A stretch of 15,287 nucleotides of DNA from assembly GCA_003123965.1 (NCBI GenBank), contig NNSL01000467.1:1-15287 (forward strand). The letters run 5' to 3'. This document shows, piece by piece, positions 7,154-15,287 of this stretch (the first letter of the stretch is position 1; every line of letters begins with the position of its first letter). Source of the stretch: Balneolaceae bacterium SMO_bin1 (GTDB lineage: Bacteria; Bacteroidota; Rhodothermia; Balneolales; Balneolaceae). The notes below the pieces were generated by a model. It saw nothing but the letters and a program-made list of their open reading frames with translations. It did no database searches and was not told the origin of the DNA. Position numbers and translations under genes: made by a program.

Positions 7154-7981
7154 CTAGCTATACTCTTCATCTTCACTGGGGAAATCACCGCTTTTAATAT
7201 CATCTATGTACGTTTGTACTGCCTCGGTGATGTTATCACTCAGATCAGCGTATCGGCGCAAAAACCGCGGGTTGAATTCTTTATTGAGCCCGAGCATGTC
7301 ATGCATCACCAATACCTGGCCGTCGCATTTTCCGCCCGCGCCAATGCCTATGGTGGGTATATCGATAGATTCGCTGACCTTTTGAGCCAGCTTGGCCGGA
7401 ATTTTTTCCAGCACCAAGGCAAAACAGCCGGCTTTCTCCAAGGCTTTTGCGTCTTCCAGCAAGGTTTGCGCCTCCTCTTCTTCCTTGGCCCGCACTTTGT
7501 ACGTGCCAAATTGGTAAATACTTTGCGGGGTGAGCCCGAGATGACCCATTACCGGGATGCCGGCATTTACAATCTTTTTTACGGTTTTCACCACCGCCTT
7601 TCCACCTTCTAGCTTAACGCCGTGGGCCCCTGCTTCTTTCATCATGCGGCCGGCGCTTCGCAGGGCTTCTTTGGGTGTTACCTGGTAGCTCATAAACGGC
7701 ATATCAGCAATAACAAGTGCTTTTTCAACGCCCCGAACAACACAGGCGGTGTGATAAATCATGTGCTCCAGCGTCATCGGCACGGTGGTTTCATACCCGG
7801 CCATGACGTTGCCGGCCGAGTCGCCCACTAAAATCACATCAATGCCCGCTTGGTCGATAATCCTGGCCATGGTGTAATCATAAGCGGTGAGCATGCTAAT
7901 TTTTTCGCCCTCCCGTTTCATATCAACAACGGTTTGGGTGGTAACTTTTGCAGGCCGACTGGAAGAAGATTGTGTACTCAT
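7154..7981 (-). CDS. panB: 3-methyl-2-oxobutanoate hydroxymethyltransferase (PanB)
   Basis: PanB transfers a hydroxymethyl group from 5,10-methylene-tetrahydrofolate to 2-oxoisovalerate, giving ketopantoate, the first step of pantothenate and coenzyme A synthesis. The 275 residues cover the whole TIM barrel. Mg-binding Asp54 ([11 protein letters not shown]) and Asp93 ([10 protein letters not shown]), Glu125 (KLEGG), the GHLGLTPQS loop (146-154) and the catalytic Glu192 (VLEKIP) are present, as is [14 protein letters not shown] near the C-terminus. The N-terminal ten residues are Ser-rich and extra. Its ATG overlaps the TGA of fabZ as ATGA (7978-7981), so translation is probably coupled to fabZ. 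Confidence 0.97.
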   Translation of the reverse strand: MSTQSSSSRPAKVTTQTVVDMKREGEKISMLTAYDYTMARIIDQAGIDVILVGDSAGNVMAGYETTVPMTLEHMIYHTACVVRGVEKALVIADMPFMSYQVTPKEALRSAGRMMKEAGAHGVKLEGGKAVVKTVKKIVNAGIPVMGHLGLTPQSIYQFGTYKVRAKEEEEAQTLLEDAKALEKAGCFALVLEKIPAKLAQKVSESIDIPTIGIGAGGKCDGQVLVMHDMLGLNKEFNPRFLRRYADLSDNITEAVQTYIDDIKSGDFPSEDEEYS

Positions 7982-8425
7982 TGATTTTCTTTTGGAACAA
8001 TTGCAGAGGTCGCTTCAAGCTCACAAACTACTTCGCCGTCAACGCGGGCTTTGCCTTCCATCACCGTGAAATTACGGCGGCGGCTAGTCAAAAATACTTC
8101 CATCATCAGCTGGTCGCCCGGTTCTACCGATTTGCGAAATTTAGCCTGGCGGATGCTTGTAAAAACAATCAGCTTATCGTCGGGCTCGTCAATATGCATT
8201 TCGGTAAGCAAAATACAGCCCGATTGTGCCATGGCCTCTACCTGCAACACGCCGGGCATAAGCGGCCGCCCCGGGAAAATGGCCGTTAAAGAACTCTTCG
8301 TTGACTGTTACATTTTTAAGGGTGAGAATACGGTTTTCGTCCATCTCCACCACCCGATCAACCAACAAAAACGGATAGCGATGAGGAAGAACATTTTTAA
8401 TAGCTTCAATATCCAAAACTGACAT
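7978..8425 (-). CDS. fabZ: 3-hydroxyacyl-ACP dehydratase FabZ, one apparent frameshift
   Basis: FabZ removes water from 3-hydroxyacyl-ACP in fatty acid elongation. The gene is split into two frames. The first part, from ATG 8425, carries [13 protein letters not shown] and NGHFPG (catalytic His49). The second begins in the motif [14 protein letters not shown] (catalytic Glu63) and ends [11 protein letters not shown]. Deleting one base from the four Gs (CCCC at 8269-8272 on the plus strand) gives the expected [21 protein letters not shown] and a protein of 148 residues, the normal size. As the enzyme is essential and the site is a homopolymer, a sequence error is most likely. It is a stand-alone gene, whereas many Bacteroidota carry an LpxC-FabZ fusion. 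It follows ubiE by 46 bases and overlaps panB by four bases. Confidence 0.93.
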
Positions 8426-8471
8426 GAGAAATAGTTTTATCTGTTATAAAATTGATTCTAATATACATTTT

Positions 8472-9161
8472 TTATTGTACGGTGCCCACATAAATGTATG
8501 CAATGCCTCCCGTAAGCTTGTGGGCCTCGTGTCTTGAAAAACATCCTGCTTCGTCCATAAGAGCCAAAAAATCATCGCCCGCGGGGAAACGCGCACTCGT
8601 TTTAGGCAGGTAGGTATAAGCCTCACGATTGCCGCTAATCCATCCCCCAATGGCCGGCATAATGTGCTGACTGTAGAGCTCATATGGGTACTTCATCAAC
8701 CCTTTCGGCTGACCGAATTCCAGCACCACCACGCGGCCGCCCGGCTCTACCACACGCGCCATTTCTTGCAGCGATTGTACGGGGTCGTCCACATTGCGAA
8801 TGCCAAAAGCGATGCTCGAAATGGTAAACTCGTCGTCATCGTATGGCAGGTCCATGGCATCAGCCACTTCAAAATCGACGCTCAAGTTTTCATCACGCGC
8901 CTTGGCCGGGGCATGGGCAATCATCTCCTTGCAAAAATCAGTGCCGAGAACATAGCCATCTTCACCCACTTTTTTCTTAAACTCAATAGCCAAATCTCCG
9001 GTACCGGTGGCACAATCGAGCACGCGATCGCCTTTTTGGGCACCGCTCAGCTGTACCGTTTTGGTTCGCCACCCGTGGTGCACGCCAAACGATAATATGG
9101 TATTTATACGATCATAATCATCGGCGATATCCGCAAACATGCGGCGTACTTTTTCGCTCAT
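8472..9161 (-). CDS. ubiE: demethylmenaquinone / ubiquinone methyltransferase (UbiE/MenG)
   Basis: This SAM-dependent C-methyltransferase performs the last step of menaquinone synthesis, demethylmenaquinone to menaquinone. In a Bacteroidota-like organism the menaquinone role is expected, so menG would also fit. The 229 residues have the family N-terminus RMFADIADDYDRINTILSFG, the SAM motif VLDCATGTGDLA (about 48-59), the acidic DAMDLPYDDDEF, SSIAFGIRNVDD (115-126) and the C-terminal signature YLPKTSARFPAGDDF. Length is normal. It lies upstream of fabZ and downstream of the histidine phosphatase with a 104-base gap, so it may start a new transcript. Confidence 0.95.
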   Translation of the reverse strand: MSEKVRRMFADIADDYDRINTILSFGVHHGWRTKTVQLSGAQKGDRVLDCATGTGDLAIEFKKKVGEDGYVLGTDFCKEMIAHAPAKARDENLSVDFEVADAMDLPYDDDEFTISSIAFGIRNVDDPVQSLQEMARVVEPGGRVVVLEFGQPKGLMKYPYELYSQHIMPAIGGWISGNREAYTYLPKTSARFPAGDDFLALMDEAGCFSRHEAHKLTGGIAYIYVGTVQ

Positions 9162-9265
9162 TTCCTTTTATTTGTTTGATGTTTGTAAGAGTTAGTTGCC
9201 GTCTAGCAGATTATTTTTAAGATAATGCCTGCTGCTTAAATCATTGCAGGCCCCTATTCTTCAGG

Positions 9266-9880
9266 CTATAAATGATCTGTTCCGTTTAAAAATACAGGCT
9301 CAAAGGTGTCGTCTCCATTTAACCTCAGATGATTCAATGCTCCATTCTGATGCTCAATCTGGTGCATTTTCTGCAGCCCATAACCAAGCCAGTGCGACAA
9401 CAATATGCGGATTAACCGGCCATGCAACACCAACAGCATATTTTCGCCCTGGTGTTTTTCAATCAAGGCATCTGTACGGCTCTTTACCCGGCCAAGCACT
9501 GTTTCAGGGCTTTCACCGTTCTCTAATGCAAAAGCCGTATTGCCGCCGCTCCAAGCATTATGCAAACGCTTAAGATCATCGCGGATTTCATCAATGGGCT
9601 GGCCTTCAATTACACCAAAATTCATTTCGTCCAGCTCCGGGTGCGACTCTACGCTCAGCTGCAACTGACTGGCTACAATATCAGCGGTCTGTATCGATCG
9701 CTTCAAGCTGCTGGAAAACACATGGCGAACGTTGGCCTCCTTAAGCTTTTCTGCGATGGCCTTTGCCTGCTGCCGCCCGGTTTCATTCAGCGGCTCATTA
9801 ATACCACGGCCCTGTATGCGATGTGTTCGGTTGTATTCGGTTTCGCCGTGACGTGCTACAAAAATGTTTGTGGTCTGCAA
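9266..9880 (-). CDS. histidine phosphatase family protein (phosphoglycerate mutase-like)
   Basis: A cytoplasmic member of the histidine phosphatase superfamily (204 residues). The phosphohistidine motif is ARHGET (His11), followed by N-E-T-G in LNETGRQQA, SSSLKRSIQTA (Arg61), the acidic DEMNFGVIEG (about 84-93) and the second catalytic His in VLHGRLIRIL (His153). It resembles CobC/GpmB-like phosphatases; the substrate cannot be fixed from sequence. The start is a TTG at 9880, supported by a strong Shine-Dalgarno AGGAGA at 9894-9889 with eight bases spacing. This start sits one base after the stop of the upstream membrane protein gene, so the two are probably translationally coupled. Confidence 0.88.
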   Translation of the reverse strand: MQTTNIFVARHGETEYNRTHRIQGRGINEPLNETGRQQAKAIAEKLKEANVRHVFSSSLKRSIQTADIVASQLQLSVESHPELDEMNFGVIEGQPIDEIRDDLKRLHNAWSGGNTAFALENGESPETVLGRVKSRTDALIEKHQGENMLLVLHGRLIRILLSHWLGYGLQKMHQIEHQNGALNHLRLNGDDTFEPVFLNGTDHL

Positions 9881-9881
9881 A

Positions 9882-10516
9882 TCAGCTGTCTCCTTTTTTT
9901 CGGTTTAGCGCTACTTCCTTCAGGCGTTCTTCCATTTGCTGCACCTTTGCCGGTGCAACGTTATGGTAAATTGCCTGCTTGGTGATAATCATTTTGAGCA
10001 CTTTATCGTTTGCTGTTAATTCATTTTCGCCGGTTTGCTTTATAGTATCCCAGCCTGTGCGCAAGAACCCCGGCTTCATGATAAAAAAGTACAGCACACC
10101 GATACCGGTAGCCAGATACGCCCCCAGGAATCCAAGATAGCTCAACGTTACAAATGCGATTACAAAAAGAAATGCATCGCTGTTAATAAATTGCAGAAAC
10201 GGTGCCGCACCACGGATCACAAATCCGCTTTTAAAATGATACCAGAACCAGTGAAAAAGCAGCGCAATGCTGGCTGCAAGCCACGGGTTGGCAGATACCA
10301 AGAGCGCATATAGCAGAATGAGCGCAAGGCTATCAGCGCTTTTGACCCAGGCTTCGGCTTTTTGTATGAGATCTTTAAGTGTGACTTCCTCCAGCAGGCC
10401 CGGAGCAAATTCCTCCAGTTGCTCGCTATTGGTATGAAACCAATTTCCGGTCCGGGTAACAATTCCCAGGTCGGTTTCAAGAAAATAATGGTCGCTTTTT
10501 TATCTCTGTCAAACAT
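9882..10516 (-). CDS. conserved-looking inner-membrane protein, one apparent frameshift
   Basis: Two frames join into one coherent protein of about 211 residues. The N-terminus (MFDRDKKATIIFL from ATG 10516) is in one frame; the rest, from DLGIVTRTGNWFHTNSEQ, is in another. Adding one base, for example a second C at 10478, joins them as IIFLETDLGIVTRTG. The second frame shows an amphipathic N-terminal region (EQLEEFAPGLLEEVTLKDLI), a hydrophobic stretch LALILLYALLVSANPWLAAS followed closely by ASIALLFHWFWYHF, then a second hydrophobic block FLFVIAFVTLSYLGFLGAYL and IGVLYFFIM; four membrane segments are plausible. The basic C-terminal tail should be cytoplasmic. No family was recognised. It ends one base before the phosphatase start, which suggests co-expression. 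Confidence 0.7.
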
Positions 10517-10579
10517 AAGACCAAAAATAGGTTACTTTCTGCAGAAATTCATTAAGAGATACCTTCCAGCCTGCTATAG

Positions 10580-11299
10580 TTAAGCCTGAGCGATGGTCCA
10601 AATCATTAGGGAGGGCGCGCCGGCTTCTTTGAGGGTACCTGCAAGTTCAAACGAGGTGGCGCCGGTGGTAAAAACATCGTCCACAATCACTACCGTTTTA
10701 TTGCATATCGCTTCAGCTGTCTTTACCTGAAATGCATTTTCCATATTTTCGATTCGCTGCTCAAGGGAGAATCCCGTCTGGCTTTTCGTAAATCGCTTGC
10801 GCACCACCGCATCAACCGGGCAGATGGGAATATCAAGTACCTGCGCAATGCCCCGTGCTATATGAAATGCCTGGTTAAAGCCCCGCGACCTGAATTTGAG
10901 GTAATGCAGCGGTACCGGCACCAAAATAGGATCTGTATTTTTGAGAACGCTTTTGATGGCAGGATTTCGGCTGACACGGCGGGCAAGCGCAGCCCCCAGT
11001 TGCCGGCCAACCGAAATTAAACGCTCATACTTGAGTTGATGCATTAGATTCTGCAGATGGCCTCCTTTATCAAATTGCCATAGTGCCTGCTGAAAGTTAA
11101 CACCGTCTGGTAAAATTACGCCGCTCGAGCTGCGGGCATCACCGGGATTGGCATCTTCGAACCGCTTTTCGAGGCAAAAAGTACAGATATGCCGATCGCC
11201 CATCAGCGGTTCTTCTCCACAGCACAGGCACACATTGGGAAACATCAGGTGGGCAATCCCCTGCTGAATGTCTGATATGAAGGTTTTTATATTATTCAT
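10580..11299 (-). CDS. comF: ComF family protein (phosphoribosyltransferase-like)
   Basis: ComF-type proteins act in uptake and handling of transforming DNA in competent bacteria, and in relatives (GntX) they are annotated as amidophosphoribosyltransferase-like. The 239-residue protein has the expected plan: an N-terminal zinc-finger-like region with Cys24, Cys26, Cys27, Cys39 and Cys42 (CLCCGEE, ICTFCLE), a middle part with PVPLHYLKFRSRGFNQA (the RxRGFNQ signature near 138-145), FTKSQTGFSLEQR, and the PRPP-binding motif VVIVDDVFTTGAT (203-215). Length is normal. It is transcribed divergently from the RodZ-like gene with 157 bases between starts; a 63-base gap separates it from the membrane protein downstream. 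Confidence 0.92.
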   Translation of the reverse strand: MNNIKTFISDIQQGIAHLMFPNVCLCCGEEPLMGDRHICTFCLEKRFEDANPGDARSSSGVILPDGVNFQQALWQFDKGGHLQNLMHQLKYERLISVGRQLGAALARRVSRNPAIKSVLKNTDPILVPVPLHYLKFRSRGFNQAFHIARGIAQVLDIPICPVDAVVRKRFTKSQTGFSLEQRIENMENAFQVKTAEAICNKTVVIVDDVFTTGATSFELAGTLKEAGAPSLMIWTIAQA

Positions 11300-11456
11300 G
11301 ATACCTGCGCTTTATAAGTAGACCCCAACCGCTTCTATTCCTTACAGAATTTTCCTTTTTTCAGGAGCAGCAATTCATTAGATTAACCTATTGTAGCCAA
11401 TAATTTAAATGGTAATAGCATGCTGAGCACTACAGACATTAATTTAGCCTGAACCG

Positions 11457-12467
11457 ATGTCTTCTCTTGGAAATGATTTAGCCCAAATTCGTGAAAAGCG
11501 GGGATTGAGTATTGATGATGTAAAAAAATCAACCCGCATACCCACCCATATCATCGCCTCCATCGAGGATGACTCGATACTCGAACAGCTTGAAAATAAC
11601 ACTACGTATACTCGCAGCTACATTCGCAGCTATGCAAAAGCTATAGGCATTAAAGAAGAACGCATTGTTGCTGCGCTCGACAAGGTGGAGCAGGGAACAT
11701 ATGATGGCGGGATCATCCAGAACGAACCTGATATTACCGCAAACAGCAAGGCAAAATCAAAGAAAAAGGACGAAGATAACGAAGATTCAAAACCATCTGA
11801 GCCTAAAAAAGCGCCTCCAAAAACCTCAAGACCTTCAAGATCTACTTCTTCATCACCCGTTAAGCCTGCTCCCGGCCCATCCCCCGAAAACCTAGACTGG
11901 GTAAGTGTAGGACTTCGCGCCAAAACATCCTCGTCCAGCTCTCCAATACGAACAGGGCTCCTTATTCTGCTTGTTGCCATAGCATTGTTAGCTGGCGGAT
12001 TTATTATTTACAGCCTCTATTATGCTGAAACCGAAGATCAAACAAATCAGTCCAGCAGCGAGGATGTAGAACAACCCACTACGCCCTCCGATTCTCTTCG
12101 GCAGGCACTGATAAGCCAGCGTGGGGCAAACCAGCCGGCTGCCAATACCGGCCAATACACGGGAGGTCAAGGCCTGCCTGACACCTTATCGTTGACCATT
12201 GTTGCTGCCAACGGCAAGCTGGAGCCGCTGCGCGTTTATACCGACATTATGGATCAACGAAACCCCTATTGGGTGCAGCAGGGAGATTCTATCCGATTTA
12301 ATTTTGTCAACGACCTTCATGTACGGGCTGTAAATCAATACGATCGGCTGCAGCTTTTGTTTAATGGACACGAAATACAAAATTTCTATGAGCAGTATTT
12401 TAACGAAGAATCGGGGCAGGTAGAAATAAGTCGTGCGGTGATTGAAGATCACCCGGAATGGCACTAA
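11457..12467 (+). CDS. RodZ-like HTH membrane protein
   Basis: RodZ links the MreB cytoskeleton to the cell wall machinery and affects cell shape. This 336-residue protein has the RodZ layout. An N-terminal Xre-like HTH domain (about 1-75) includes IREKRGLSIDDVKKSTRIPT and the TYTRSYIRSYAKAIGI segment. A low-complexity Lys/Ser/Pro linker follows (about 95-160), then one membrane segment (about 165-189, GLLILLVAIALLAGGFIIY). A periplasmic part includes a second Gln/Ser/Thr-rich stretch (190-240) and the C-terminal DUF4115-like beta domain (245-336, LSLTIVAANGKLEPLRVYTD, WVQQGDSIRFNF, LLFNGHEI). The ATG at 11457 gives the expected N-terminus. Gene ligA follows 55 bases later on the same strand, so co-transcription is likely. 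The symbol is not assigned because the domain plan is RodZ-like but function here is inferred. Confidence 0.85.
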   Translation: MSSLGNDLAQIREKRGLSIDDVKKSTRIPTHIIASIEDDSILEQLENNTTYTRSYIRSYAKAIGIKEERIVAALDKVEQGTYDGGIIQNEPDITANSKAKSKKKDEDNEDSKPSEPKKAPPKTSRPSRSTSSSPVKPAPGPSPENLDWVSVGLRAKTSSSSSPIRTGLLILLVAIALLAGGFIIYSLYYAETEDQTNQSSSEDVEQPTTPSDSLRQALISQRGANQPAANTGQYTGGQGLPDTLSLTIVAANGKLEPLRVYTDIMDQRNPYWVQQGDSIRFNFVNDLHVRAVNQYDRLQLLFNGHEIQNFYEQYFNEESGQVEISRAVIEDHPEWH

Positions 12468-12495
12468 TTCAATACTGCTTTATAGAGTTAGCTAA

Positions 12496-14524
<2,029 letters not shown>

Positions 14525-14525
<1 letters not shown>

Positions 14526-14541
14526 GCTATTTTATTTAGCT
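14525..14541 (+). terminator. weak stem-loop after ligA
   Basis: AGCTA, TTTTATT, TAGCT form a five-base-pair stem with a seven-base loop directly at the ligA stop, followed by T-rich DNA (TTATTGTTTTATTT). This may weakly terminate ligA transcription or be chance. Confidence 0.25.
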
Positions 14542-14562
14542 TATTGTTTTATTTCGTATAAT
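14535..14562 (+). promoter_or_regulatory. candidate sigma70-like promoter before the 7TM-HD gene
   Basis: TATAAT at 14557-14562 is a consensus -10 box, with TTTAGC at 14535-14540 as a poor -35 (16-base spacer). It lies 78 bases before the ATG at 14641. Bacteroidota relatives often use a different promoter type, so this is tentative. Confidence 0.3.
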
Positions 14563-14640
14563 AGGGATTGGTCTCAAAAAGTTGTAACATAAAGTTGTCA
14601 TGGTTTTTCAGAAACGCAGTTATCAATTAGCGCCCGTTTT

Positions 14641-15287
14641 ATGAGTTTTCTTGAAAAATTGGGATTAGGTCAAAAAAAGTTTGCCAGTGCCCCAATTATT
14701 GGGGAGAAGAAAAAACGGCAAGAGCAGGAGTCGTCATTCCCCAACAATAAATACATTCGTGCTCTTATCATATTCGGTTTTCTGGCTATCTTGTGCTTGT
14801 CTATTCCGCAATCGTCATTTAATGAAAAGCCAGATTACACCATTGGCGAACCCTGGAAAAATGATGACTTAACAGCCCCGTTTACCTTTGCGGTACAAAA
14901 AACAGATGAGGAAATTGCCGAAGAAAAAGAGGCAATCCGAGAAAATACGGCCCCGATCTTTTACCGTGACAATGAAGGCCAGATTGAAACGGAAGCCAAA
15001 ATAGACTCCTTATTTGAAAACTTAGACCCTGTTCTTCAGGCCTATCAGCAATGGCAGCAAAATGGCAATACAAGCGATACACAGTCGCGCAAAGACAGCC
15101 TTAACTACATACAAACACGAAATACGGTTGATATTGGCCTTTCGGATGCCTCTTGGGCTGCACTGCTTCAAAATTACCAAACTACGGTAATTCAAAATCA
15201 GGCTGCTAATACCAAGTCCGCACCGCCGTCGCAATTTATTGGGACCAGCCTGCAGCAGGACTTACAGGAAATTACCGACGATATTTT
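14641..15287 (+). CDS. 7TM-HD family protein (PgpH-like c-di-AMP phosphodiesterase candidate), 3' end cut
   Basis: An open frame from ATG 14641 continues through the right edge without a stop (215 codons). The N-terminus is basic and cytoplasmic (about 1-37, with KKK and RQ clusters), followed by one membrane segment (about 38-56, IRALIIFGFLAILCLSI). The following region matches the extracellular 7TMR-HDED domain that leads PgpH/YqfF-type proteins: YTIGEPWKNDDLTAPFTFAV, then QKTDEEIAEEKEAIRENTAP and IFYRD. In this family, seven membrane segments and a cytoplasmic HD domain that hydrolyses cyclic-di-AMP follow; neither is in the window, so the function is inferred from the N-terminal part alone. 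Confidence 0.82.
   Translation, partial: MSFLEKLGLGQKKFASAPIIGEKKKRQEQESSFPNNKYIRALIIFGFLAILCLSIPQSSFNEKPDYTIGEPWKNDDLTAPFTFAVQKTDEEIAEEKEAIRENTAPIFYRDNEGQIETEAKIDSLFENLDPVLQAYQQWQQNGNTSDTQSRKDSLNYIQTRNTVDIGLSDASWAALLQNYQTTVIQNQAANTKSAPPSQFIGTSLQQDLQEITDDI

Noticed and set aside
8664..9095. Plus-strand 143-residue frame opposite ubiE
   Set aside because: Antisense shadow of a highly conserved gene with no recognisable domain.
9210..9236. Bulged inverted repeat between ubiE and the phosphatase gene
   Set aside because: Arms are interrupted by a two-base bulge, A/T-rich, and lack a T-run; not convincing as a terminator.
10217..10516. Independent 99-residue minus-strand gene overlapping the membrane protein
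   Set aside because: Only its first dozen or so residues look real; the rest is an out-of-frame reading of the membrane protein, Arg/Lys/Pro/Trp-rich and without similarity.

Overview
This looks like an ordinary chromosomal stretch of a Bacteroidota-type Gram-negative bacterium, possibly Balneolota or Rhodothermota. The reasons are the small lipoproteins, PAS/HisKA_2 kinases starting LLFxxHPxPMLI, a 7TM-HD protein, mostly absent Shine-Dalgarno sites, and candidate TAnnTTTG promoter elements. Several housekeeping proteins are acidic, which would fit mild salt adaptation; this taxonomic reading is inference. I see no rRNA, tRNA, CRISPR array, insertion sequence or phage gene, and no gene-free stretch above 300 bases. 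Layout: 1-1855 (minus) holds two paralogous PAS signalling proteins, the first cut by the window edge. 1887-3029 (minus) is a YghO/GNAT-like protein. 3172-5022 (plus) is a two-gene unit: a membrane-anchored divergent polysaccharide-deacetylase-like protein and an alpha/beta-hydrolase lipase. 5145-6263 (minus) is a tandem pair of homologous small lipoproteins. 6345-11299 (minus) is a housekeeping cluster: surE, panB, fabZ, ubiE/menG, a histidine phosphatase, a membrane protein and comF, in several places closely packed (ATGA overlap of fabZ and panB, 1-nt gap between membrane protein and phosphatase). From 11457 rightward (plus) come a RodZ-like HTH membrane protein, ligA and the start of a 7TM-HD (PgpH-like) protein cut by the right edge. 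A key point for any user: five genes are split by apparent single-base frameshifts (six sites), nearly all at short homopolymers. Because ligA and fabZ are among them, indel errors in the sequence are the simplest explanation, so these genes are annotated here as single repaired genes. The annotation covers cofactor synthesis (pantothenate, menaquinone), fatty acid synthesis, nucleotide turnover, DNA repair and uptake, cell shape and envelope functions. I did not find a convincing new multi-gene system. The least explained items are the duplicated lipoproteins with a conserved leader but diverged mature part, the deacetylase-like protein that lacks the expected catalytic motifs next to a lipase, and a symmetric repeat cluster in the 3030-3171 divergent promoter region.
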